This document shows, piece by piece, positions 55,740 through 64,000 of a DNA stretch of 64,000 nt. Within the stretch, counting starts at the first letter, position 1, and each line of letters begins with the position of its first letter. The stretch comes from Theocolax elegans (taxonomy: Eukaryota; Arthropoda; Insecta; Hymenoptera; Cerocephalidae): NCBI GenBank assembly GCA_026168455.1, contig CM047426.1, positions 66,555,342 through 66,619,341 of the forward strand, given 5' to 3'. Both the position numbers and the translations under genes were made by a program. The notes under the pieces were generated by a model. It was not told the origin of the DNA. It saw only the letters and a program-made list of their open reading frames with translations, and searched no databases.

Positions 55740-56478
55740 CGAGAAAACTTATTGCGTGACGCAGAGGAGGAGGAAAACGCGAAATCGGAAAACAACGATA
55801 ATGTTGATACATTCAGTGATGAAAGTGACAGTTCCTATGATTCGGATAATGAACCTTCTGCTCAAGTGGAGGAAGCATTTAATGATAATCAATGCAGGGT
55901 TGCGTTGAATGATTCATCTTAATCGGAAGAAACATCTGATTTGTATGCAGAGAAAACCCCACTTAGAAGAAATCACGAACAATTTTTGATGTTATACCAA
56001 AATTCCAGGGTACAGTTGCATACACTTGTGAATCAACGTGTGCGTACACCCGAACCAACACCATCTACTTCAGCAGCACCTGCTATAATTATTCATTTGA
56101 CTGAAAGAAGGGAAATGGTACACAATTTTATTCGTAGGGTACAGTTTCGATCAACGTAGCGCACACGATATACAAATCTACGAAAGTAAGTATTTTTCTA
56201 AATAAAAAATTCGGTTTCTCATATCTACACAATCTGTATAATAATAATTTTTAAAGTAATTCGAAGAACAGTTCATGGAAAAACTTACTAAACAGTATAA
56301 AGATGCGTATGGGGAAGTTGTCCAGGGATACATACAATTTTATTCATGCAATCCATTGATGGTTATTTTATTTTCTCAAAAACAAATAGAGTATCTTGCT
56401 TCAGAAAAAAATCCTTGTTTACATCTTGATGCCACTGACTCAATAGCAGCCGATCCTCCATATACAGATGAAAAAATG
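55740..56478 (+). pseudogene. Unidentified coding remnant, possibly a DDE transposase
   Basis: The first part (55740-56160) is acidic, with a stop near 55920: EEEENAKSENNDNVDTFSDE, then RRNHEQFLMLYQNSRVQL and HLTERREMVHNFIRRVQF. A possible donor GAAA|GTAAGTA (56185) and acceptor TTTTTAAAG lead to the second part at 56275. That has VQGYIQFYSCNPLMVILF, EYLASEKNPCLHLDATDS and IAADPP, ending at the gap. The hydrophobic strand followed by LDAT(D) resembles the first catalytic Asp of some transposases. I do not recognise the family with confidence. Confidence 0.4.
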
Positions 56479-56578
56479 NNNNNNNNNNNNNNNNNNNNNN
56501 NNNNNNNNNNNNNNNNNNNNNNNNNNNNNNNNNNNNNNNNNNNNNNNNNNNNNNNNNNNNNNNNNNNNNNNNNNNNNN
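56479..56578. other. Assembly gap, exactly 100 N
   Basis: A run of 100 N, the conventional placeholder for a gap of unknown size. Sequence on its two sides belongs to different elements. Confidence 0.98.
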
Positions 56579-56584
56579 CTCCTT

Positions 56585-56890
56585 GTTAGACACCAAGTAA
56601 TTATTACTAGGTTACGAATTGGTCACACAAAATAAGTCACCAACCTATACTAAACAAGGAACCTCAAGCCATATGTGAAGAGTGTAAAAGTAACAATAGT
56701 ACAACACGTCATTATAGACTGCCCGAAATTCCAGAAAGAAAGAAAGGAGTGTATTAACAAGCCCAATTTAAAGGACAATTTAAATACTATCAAAGATTGC
56801 CAAAATGTTATCCAATTTATTAACAAAATAAATTATAGAAATTGATTTAAATGTAAAAATGCAACCTATATGTAAAATATAAAATAAAAA
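56585..56890 (+). mobile_element. 3' end of a Jockey/R1-type LINE
   Basis: Coding fragments in changing frames: ITRLRIGHTK, then NKEPQAICEECKSN, then VIIDCPKFQKERKE. This is the C-terminal end of ORF2 of arthropod Jockey/I/R1 LINEs, where T-LR-GH---------C--C------H----C is the signature. A short AT-rich 3' UTR follows. Confidence 0.7.
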
Positions 56891-57423
56891 ATAAGGCTCA
56901 TCTTTTTTTTGTTATTTAGCCTAGCCGTTTTAAGCTTCAATTTAAAAAAATTAATCTAGGATGGAGAGATGTCACGTTTTTGTACATAGTGTATGTGTCC
57001 AAAATAATTTAACATTTAGTCTAGGCAATAAGGATTTATATTAGTTATATTAGAGAAAAACTGACCTTACAGATTGATTTCCGGAAGTCTATAATTTATA
57101 ATAATACAATTCACCTAAATTTTTATTCAGTAAACATCATACTTGTCAGACGTATCTACATAACCAACAAAAAAATAATAAAACATTATAATTTTTAAAA
57201 TTACCAGATTTATATAAATTGAATTCATAGAAATGAAGTTTTTTGTTGGATTTTGGTTTGTAGCATTGTTCTTGATTGCTTTAGTTGATAGTTTTTGTTG
57301 TTTGCCATCAACTTATTTTGCGATTCTTCGTTTATTTTATTAATTCTTTTCAGCAGGTCTCCTTATTTGTTTTGTAGTTTTTTATGTTGTAATTTAATGG
57401 GCAAGCTAATATAATTTCTTATA
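56891..57423. other. Spacer between LINE tail and Polinton
   Basis: Over 500 bp of AT-rich DNA with no coding signal. A Polinton terminal inverted repeat would be expected somewhere to the left of the polymerase, but I could not identify one without its partner. Confidence 0.35.
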
Positions 57424-60400
57424 TTAACAGTATCTCTTGTTGACGTACCTACCGGTGAGGGTGGAACAAGAACAAAAATTGTACTAAATAATTTAGGAAT
57501 GCGTTCGATTGTAACTATAAGAAATAGAGATAATAAATGTTTATCTCGAGCGCTCGTAGTAGGAGAAGCATTTGTTAACTTAAAATTATTGTCAACGGAA
57601 AAATCTCGCAAAGAATGGGAAATTATTCCAGACGGTCGTCGAAAAATGCAGGAACAAAAAGCTGATCAACTTCTTATATCATCAAACGTTAATATTTTAT
57701 TGGAAGGATGCGGAATTCATGAGATACAGCTATTTCAACAACATTATGCACAAAAAAATATAGCAATAGTTATTTACGATAATGAGACTTTAGGAAGCGG
57801 TGTACCTGCTTTTTTCGATGGTCGGCCATACGTAAACGAAAATAGTAATGGTACTCAGGGTAATATAAATATTTTATACGGCTCTAACTCGCGACATTTC
57901 AATACGATTTTAAATTTAACTGCAGCAGCAGGATCAAGATTCTTTTGTGAATTTTGCAATAAATGTATACATACGTAAATTCGCATAAGTGTACAGTCAA
58001 GTGTGCCCGGTGTTTTGTGTCACCTCCTTGTGCGTCGGAAAGTAATGCGTCAGTTACGTGTAATGATTGCTGTCGTACATTTTACAATTAACATTGTTTT
58101 GATAATCATAAAAGGTATGGTAGTTATAAAAAAAATAATAAAAAATTGTGTGATGTTGTAAAATGTGCTCTAATTGTTGTAAAGTTTTTAATGTATATAG
58201 AGGGAAACACGAATGCTGTCAAAATTACTGTAAGTTATGTCATTCAAAACATGTGATTGATTTGTGCTATATTCAAGCAATTAAACATATTTCTAGTACG
58301 ATAACATCTTCAAAAAAAAGTCTGTTCATTTTTTATGATTTCGAAACGCGTCAAGATTCTTCATATCGCGGTAACCTCAACATACAAATACATATACCGA
58401 ATTTATGTGTAGTTCAACAAGTTTGTAATAACTGTATGCATAAATCATATATTCATGAAAATTTTGAAACATGTGGAATATGCGAATATATTCTGCAAAG
58501 ATCCAGCTAAAAATTTAATTGAATTGTCAATAAGAAAAAATTCCGAATTTAACAAATTATTTGTATGGCTCATAATGCCCGAGCATTCGATGCGCAGTTT
58601 ATTCTTCGTGAAATTGTTGAGAATATGTCGTTAATTCCAAATGTTATCTTAAATGGTAAAAATATTATAATGATACAATGTGGACGAACAAAATTTATCG
58701 ATAGCTTGAATTACTTCCACATGAGACTTAGTGCTTTACCGGCTGCATTTGCGTTACCTCCTTCCGCAAAAAAGGGTTATTTTCCGCATTTATTCAATAC
58801 GGTAGAAAATCAAAATTACATTGGTTCTTTAGCCGATCCAAAGTATTACGCGCCAGATTCCATGTCGAGTAGCGAACGAAAGGCATTTTACGCGTGGTAT
58901 AATGAAACTTTGCCGTCTTATGAATTCAATTTTCAAACAGAAATCGTAGAATATTGTCGTATGGATGTCGAGATTTTGAGACTTGCTTGCAGCGCATTTC
59001 GAAAAATATTTTTATAATCTGGAAATACATGTCCATTTACGGAAGCTACCACAATAGCATCAGCTTGCTCGATTGTATTCAGAAAAAATTTTTTACGTAA
59101 AAATACTATCGGAATGATTCCGTCTAGAGGATATAGGCGAGCAGATAAACATTCTCAAAAATCTTTGCAGTGATTAGTTTATTGTGAACGAGAACCGGCC
59201 GGGAAATCATTCATGCTGGTAGAGCGCGCGAGTTTATATTACCCGAACGGTTTCGCGGTGATCGTTACCTTCCTCCGAATGAAAATATGCCAAATGAAAA
59301 AGGGATCGTTTTTGAGTATCAGCGCAAATTTAGAGATCGTAAAATGGCATACGGTCGTACAATGAACGAAGCTTACGAAAATACGTGTAAAAAAGTTGAA
59401 AAAATAAAAGATTTAGGATATGAAGTGCGTGAAATGTAGGAATGCGAGTTTGACGAGTTAAAAATACACAATCCGGAAATTAGATAATTTGTAGAACATC
59501 ACCCAATAATGTATAGATCCATTTTAAATCCACGAGATGTTTTTTTGGGGGTAGAACAGAAAATATCGTTGCTCGACGCTCTGTTGAACCGGGAGAATAG
59601 TATATTATGACACTGTTGTGGGGGATGGTTTTCTAGCTTTCTCGAGGTTGTTCGCATGAGCAAAGCGAGTGAGAACATCGAGAAAGATAAAAAAACATCT
59701 TCCACAATAGTTTCATACGATATTTTATAACATTAGAACCTCAAAATCTGAAATGAATGTGGGATTTTGAGGTTAAAATGTTATAAAAAATTAAATATAC
59801 CGACATTTGCTCGCTTTATCCATATGTGTGTAAAAGAGGACGATTTCCAATTGGTCACCCACGCATTTATATTGGTAATGAATGTTCCGAGCTGTTAAAT
59901 GATAATATAAATGACATTTCCCGAATTGAAAGGTTAGTAAAGTGTAAAGTTTTACCACCAAGAAATTTATTTATTCCACTGGTACCTATAAAAATGCACG
60001 GTCACCTACTATTTGCTCTTTGTCGATCTTGTTGCGAAGAAATGAATCAAAATGATTGTACTCATACTAATGAACGTGATCGGGATTTTTCCGGCACTTG
60101 GGTTGCTGACGAGCTGCATAAAGCCATTGATCTTGGTTACAAAATTACAGAAATATATATAGTATGGCAATATGAGATAACTCAGTATGATCAAAAGACA
60201 AATACCGGTGGGCTTTTCGCGGATTATATAAATACTTTTTTAGCAATTAAACAAAGTGCTACTGGTTGGCCTTCATGGTGCATCAATGAAGAGACAAAAC
60301 TATTATATATTGATCAATATTTTAACCATGAAGGGGTACCATTAGAAATGGATAAAATTGTAAACAACCCTGGGTTGAGAGCGCGTGGCAAGATGAGTTT

Positions 60401-61160
60401 GACACTTTTCGGGGTAAATTCGGGCAAAAGAGTAACTTGAAACAAATGCAAATTGTCAGATCTCGAGAGGAATTGTTGAAAATAATAACGAGTCCCTCAA
60501 AATAAGTCAAGAAATTGTTACCTGTCAATGACGAAATTTTGTATATTGATTGGGAGTACAGAGATGAAGCTGTAACTCCATCGTCTCATACAAATGTTGT
60601 AATTGCAGCTTATACTACTGCTCAAGCAAGGTTAAAAATGTACGAACATCTAGAACAATTGCAAAACCATGTACTGTACTACGATACTGATTCTTGTACA
60701 TTTATTTCACGTAATGATGCTAATGAATACGAACCTAGTTTAGGTAGTAAATTGGGTGATATGACGAATGAATTAAAATGTTATGGAGAGGGAGCGTATA
60801 TTGAGAAGTTTGTATCTGGGGGACCAAAGTTTTATGGAATGAGTATTGTAACACCAATTGGTGAAAAAATTGAGTGTTGTAAAGTTAAAGGTATAAATTT
60901 AAATTTTTATCACAGTACAAAAATCAATTTCAAAAGTATTAACAAACTGATTTCTGATGCGTTTGACAGAAGTACATAAAATGAAAATGAGCGTACAAAT
61001 ACTGAGTATAAAATAATAAAATTAAAGTTTAAATGTATCTGAAGAACTAAAACGCATGAAGTTATAACGAAAGATGAAGTTAAATCTTGTAATGTAGTAT
61101 TGAAAAAACGTCGATACATTAACACAATATTATCACTGCCTTTTAGATATAAAAGGTAAT
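57424..61160 (+). pseudogene. polB: Polinton protein-primed DNA polymerase B
   Basis: The N-terminal part (57424-57978) has NRDNKCLSRALVVGEAF and RHFNTILNLTAAAGSRFFC, then Cys-rich C--C segments. Exonuclease: Exo I FIFYDFETRQD, Exo II AHNARAFDAQFIL, Exo III YCRMDVEIL. Polymerase: TIGMIPSRGYRRADKHS; motif A YTDICSLYPYV at about 59785; VADELHKAIDLGYKITEIY; motif B area VVIAAYTTAQARLKMYEHL; motif C VLYYDTDSCTFIS at about 60680. All catalytic Asp residues seen are kept. The gene is broken by at least six stops or frame changes (for example 57976, 58088, 58508, 59169 and 60503) and by an insert at about 59600-59785. It would replicate the element using a terminal protein primer. Confidence 0.92.
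59600..59785. mobile_element. Two-hairpin insert within polB
   Basis: Sits between RRSVEPGE and YTDICSLYPYV of the polymerase and has no place in the protein. The first hairpin pairs CTTTCTCGAGGTTGTTCGC with GCGAGTGAGAACATCGAGAAAG, extended by TGTTGTGGGGGATG and CATCTTCCACAATAG. The second pairs TTATAACATTAGAACCTCAAAATC with its near-complement. Looks like a short MITE pair. Confidence 0.6.
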
Positions 61161-61429
61161 TAATTAATATATTTTTTATCTGTTAATTCTATAATAGACG
61201 TTTATAACCCATTATTTTACTAAAAACATAATAACAATAAGCGAATTTACACATAATTAACTGATAAAACGCGGCTAGACCAGCTTATACATTGAAATTA
61301 GCTTATTACTCTGCGGAAAATATCTAACAAGGCTCCCGCATCGCGCCGCCGCCGCCGGTCAGCGTTATCTTTTATATAGAATTTGATATAAATACCCAGA
61401 ATTCTTAGTTTTGTAGAATATTTTAAATA
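61161..61429. other. Polinton intergenic spacer
   Basis: About 270 bp of AT-rich sequence followed by a short GC-rich CGCGCCGCCGCCGCCGG patch (61341-61357). Promoter elements for the ATPase may lie here, but none was recognised with certainty. Confidence 0.35.
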
Positions 61430-62116
61430 ATGGAAACACAGTGGAAACATCCATTTAAGTGTATAATCAGTGGACCAACGGGTTGTGGTAAAACTATATT
61501 CGTTAAATAGTTTTTTCATAATCTTACCGATATTTGCGATTCAAAGTTTGATAGAGTTTTATTTTACTATGGTGAATGGCAAGAGAGCTACAGAACAGAC
61601 TTCAAGTTGGGGGGATACGTCGGTAAAACAATAGAATTTCACGACGGTCTACCGCAACCTTCCAACTATACTCACGACAACAATAAATAAATAAATTAAT
61701 AATCATTGATGACCTGATGAGAGAATCGTCAAATAACGTAGTGTTAGATCTGTGTTACAAAAGAAGTGTTTACAAAAGGAAGCCATCACAAAAATATTAG
61801 CGTAATTTTTATTACGCAAAATCTGTTTCATAGAGGATCCGGACAATGAGACATATCTTTAAACGCCAATTATATGGTAATTTTTAAAAATCCACGAGAT
61901 CGTGCACAGATTCAATACCTCGCTCGTCAAGTCTACCCTGAAAACCCAAAATTTTTATAAGAGGCATATTCGGATAGTACAACTCCACCCCATGGATATC
62001 TTTTGCTAGATTTGAAACAAAGTACTCGGGAAGAAATACGATTTCGCACGTCAATCTTTCCCGACGATGGAGAGCAGTACGTATACGTGCCAAAATACAG
62101 CTTAAAATTTCGATAA
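61430..62116 (+). pseudogene. Polinton packaging ATPase (FtsK/HerA type)
   Basis: ATG 61430 (METQWKHPFKCIISGP). Walker A GPTGCGKT; Walker B LIIIDDLM; then the conserved 'fTKGSHH' to 'FYAKSVS' region, where frame changes occur; later FKNPRDRAQIQYLARQVYP and HGYLLLDLKQSTREEIRFRT, ending VYVPKYSLKFR at 62116. Length about 225 codons, as expected. Stops at 61508 and near 61686, plus frame changes near 61690, 61770 and 61830, destroy the frame. The ATPase pumps genomes into capsids in related viruses, and its presence shows a virion-forming ancestor. Confidence 0.9.
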
Positions 62117-62134
62117 GAATAGAGAAGGAAGAAA

Positions 62135-62540
62135 ATGATGGACAGTGCTAATCAAATTATGAGACCGAAAAGATCGAGGAGACAAATAGGAGGCTATATA
62201 CCCAACCATTTCAGTAAAAAGTGCGTATCCGTGTTGAATGCTCTGTGTCACGCAGATAATAAACAACGGTTAGCTCTTATACGCTCAGCAAATAAAGACA
62301 TAATTAACTGGATATGCGAGTCTCGGTGAAACAGTCACAAAAATCTAAATTGAAAAGATATCGTAAAGTTTGCAAAAATTGGTTGAAACTAAAAAAAGAA
62401 AGAACAACAGAAATGGTAAATATGACTGGGTAAAAAAGAAACGAGTAATTGTGCAACAAGGCGGCGGTTTCCTTCCTCTCTTGCTGGCACCAATTATAGA
62501 AACATTGATTTCTAAAATATTTGGAGGTAGTCAACAGTGA
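62135..62540 (+). pseudogene. Small Polinton protein with Gly-rich hydrophobic tail
   Basis: ATG 62135. RRQIGGYIPNHFSKKCVSVL, LCHADNKQRLALIRSANKD and IINWICE, then stops and frame changes. It finishes with a basic then hydrophobic tail, KKRVIVQQGGGFLPLLLAPI and IETLISKIFGG, to TGA 62538-62540. This arrangement (His/Lys-rich helical domain, then QGGGFL hydrophobic tail) is recurrent in Polintons and adintoviruses. It is thought to be a small virion or membrane-active protein, but its role is not established. Confidence 0.6.
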
Positions 62541-62569
62541 GATAAAATTAATCATGCTAAAAAATGGTG

Positions 62570-63238
62570 ATGGTTCCCGAAGATGTGTTTCAAAATACAG
62601 TTCTACAACAACAACAACAAGATTACGTAAAGGACACGTCGGAAGAATGTGGAATTCAAACAAAAGGTGATGTGTTATCGCGTCTTGATGCCGAAGTGCA
62701 CGACATCTTATTCTCCAAGAGTATAAGAGACGAATGAGAAAAGAGTTTAAAATACTTACAAGTATTTCGTCGATATTTACACTTTAAAAATATTGAGCGT
62801 ACCGTAGAAAATGAAGAAGAAGATGAAAACGAAGAGGTAAACGCAACAACATTATCCGAACAGGAAATTCTTGATACTCTTCCAAAAACGTACAAAAAGA
62901 AAGGTCAAATACTTCTTAAATACTGGAAAACTAATAATCTTCACCGTTTAACTTCGAATGAATGTGGAACTGCAATAATAGATAATAAACCTACATCCAA
63001 TTCTAACGTTGTAGAAATTGTAAACTACACACTCAGAAATAAGAAGACAGTGGAAGAACCTACAGGATCTATTGAAATAGCTAGGTTTATATTGTCTCAA
63101 ACTCCTGTAAATCTTGTTGGAAACGCAAACCTGTTAAAATTGATTGAAAGAGTTTATCTCAAAAAATTGAAGAGTAAAATTAGTGAAATACCTCCAGCGT
63201 CGTTAAGAGATGAAAAGTGGTTGAGAATTGTTGCATAA
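62570..63238 (+). pseudogene. Conserved Polinton protein of unknown role, one stop codon
   Basis: One frame of 222 codons from ATG 62570 to TAA 63236-63238, broken only by TGA at 62735-62737. A Gln run lies near residue 15-19. Then LSRLDAEVHDILFSKSIRDE and LKYLQVFRRYLHF, an acidic stretch, ILDTLPKTYKKKGQILLKYW and SNVVEIVNYTLRNKKTVEEP. The 'IP-tYkkKa--LL--l' and 'SNi--LIN---R-rk---P-G' motifs recur in Polinton proteins located beside the integrase. Lack of indels contrasts with the other genes. The function is unknown; a structural or DNA-binding role is conceivable. Confidence 0.6.
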
Positions 63239-63240
63239 AA

Positions 63241-63920
63241 ATGCCTTACGTTAAAAAATATTATGATGTTTCCCATGCTAATGTTTACACTGGTGCTCGT
63301 CAGTTGATCGAAAAAAAATCGTAAAGAAAAGAATCGGATATACGACTGGTTGAGTAATCAAGATGCATACACTTTACACAGACCAATTCGTCGTAAGTTT
63401 GCTAGATTATATTACAACGTTTCTAACGTCGACGATTGTTGGGAGATGGATTTATGTGACATGCAATCGCTCAAATCTGATAACAATGGATACTGTTACA
63501 TACTGGTAATAATACACATTCTCAGTAAGTATGCATGGATAGAGGTATTGCGTAATAAAAGTGCAAAAACAGTATCCGATGCTTTTCAAAATATACTTTC
63601 GAGATCAAATGGAAGAGTACCTGTATATGTACAGTCTGATGCAGGGAAAGAATTTGTTGAATCCAATTTTCAAGAATTTCTCATGAAAAAGGGGATTTTG
63701 TTTCGTGTAGCGCGTAATAATTGATGGTTTTTTCTACCCTGAAGAATTAGTTTTGGTAGGTGACAAACGTGTACGCAAAGGATCTGAATTTAAGATTGAA
63801 CGCATCATCAAAAGTAAAGGGCGTGGTTCAAACAAACAAGTATTAGTAAACTGGTTAGGTTATCCCCACAAATTTAACTCTTGGGTGAAAGCCAGTGAAT
63901 TAATCAGATTTAAAAAAACA
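63241..63920 (+). pseudogene. Polinton integrase with C-terminal chromodomain, catalytic Glu deleted
   Basis: The N-terminal start (MPYVKKYYDVSHANVYTGARQ) breaks at TAA 63332 in an A-run. The frame then continues YDWLSNQDAYTLHRPIRRKF, NVDDCWEMDLCDMQSL (first D), IHILSKYAWIEVLRNKSAKTV and VQSDAGKEFVESNF (second D). Just after FRVARN (about 63718) the sequence jumps to FYPEELVLVGDKRV and a chromodomain: FKIERIIKSKG, VLVNWLGYPHKFNSWVKASEL. Around 120 codons that should contain the catalytic Glu are missing. A chromodomain would steer integration to marked chromatin. Confidence 0.88.
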
Positions 63921-64000
63921 ATGGATATTAATAATTATTACGTAGTTCTTCCTAGTAACAGTAACATGCGATACTTACCTGAAAATACCACGTCATGTTA
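63921..64000 (+). CDS. Start of a probable Polinton penton (minor capsid) gene
   Basis: ATG 63921 opens MDINNYYVVLPSNSNMRYLP and continues to the window edge. The 'MD-fyV-LPSN-S---fp-Nt' start is the characteristic N-terminus of the penton-type protein of Polintons. There is no stop between the chromodomain and this ATG, so the two are in one reading frame. Only 26 codons are visible. Confidence 0.6.
   Translation, partial: MDINNYYVVLPSNSNMRYLPENTTSC

Larger units (their letters stand above)
57424..64000 (+). mobile_element. Maverick/Polinton virus-like transposon, partial
   Basis: Co-linear genes on the plus strand: protein-primed DNA polymerase B (57424-61160), FtsK/HerA-type packaging ATPase (61430-62116), a small hydrophobic-tailed protein (62135-62540), a 222-codon conserved Polinton protein (62570-63238), a retroviral-type integrase with chromodomain (63241-63920), and the start of a penton-like gene (63921 onward). 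This set defines Maverick/Polinton elements and their adintovirus relatives. Most genes carry stops or indels, so the copy is defective. The element continues beyond the window, where capsid and protease genes and the right terminal repeat would lie. The left terminal repeat is not seen. Confidence 0.93.

Overview
This is a eukaryotic, almost certainly arthropod, AT-rich intergenic or intronic region built nearly entirely from nested transposable elements. The mix of Gypsy-type LTR elements, a Penelope-like element, Helitron-like repeats, tRNA-derived SINEs, long-hairpin MITEs, a chuvirus-like glycoprotein relic and a Maverick/Polinton fits an insect. Hymenoptera, perhaps an ant, is my guess but is not proven. 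The only likely host-gene piece is one cadherin-repeat exon on the minus strand (2407-2660).

Layout. 0.1-1.9 kb: decayed endogenous viral glycoprotein. 2.4-2.7 kb: cadherin exon. 2.8-3.25 kb: palindromic Penelope-type terminal repeat. 4.1-16.4 kb: a diverged ~60-bp satellite split by Gypsy element G1 (4285-15713), which itself carries a subterminal-repeat TIR element (8.07-9.2 kb) and a TTAA-flanked Kolobok-like transposon (10225-13027). 16.4-19.6 kb: minus-strand gag-like remnant. 19.7-21.0 kb: TIR element with a nested SINE. 21.1-23.4 kb: Penelope-like element (RT plus GIY-YIG) with an inverted partial copy. 23.5-29.8 kb: Gypsy G2, cut in its integrase by Gypsy G3 (29828-40108). G3 is the best preserved LTR element, with 1.26-kb LTRs, a coiled-coil ORF0, gag, a -1 slippery site, pol, and a tandemly duplicated 3' accessory ORF. 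40.1-50.0 kb: Helitron-like copies in both orientations, hairpin MITEs, SINEs and microsatellites. 50.7-54.9 kb: Gypsy G4 gag-protease remnant with a SAP-like N-terminus. 55-57 kb: a MITE, an unidentified transposase-like fragment, a 100-N gap and a LINE tail. 57.4-64.0 kb: a Maverick/Polinton running off the right edge, with protein-primed DNA polymerase B, packaging ATPase, two small virion-type genes, a chromodomain integrase and the start of a probable penton gene.

How it works together. The elements are mostly dead: stops and frameshifts occur in every long coding region. Nesting gives a relative chronology: satellite, then G1, then its inserts; and G2, then G3. G3's two flanks come from different elements, pointing to ectopic recombination. 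The most system-like content is the Polinton, a virus-like self-synthesising transposon. G3 is second, with its frameshift signal and two ORFs outside gag-pol that I do not recognise.
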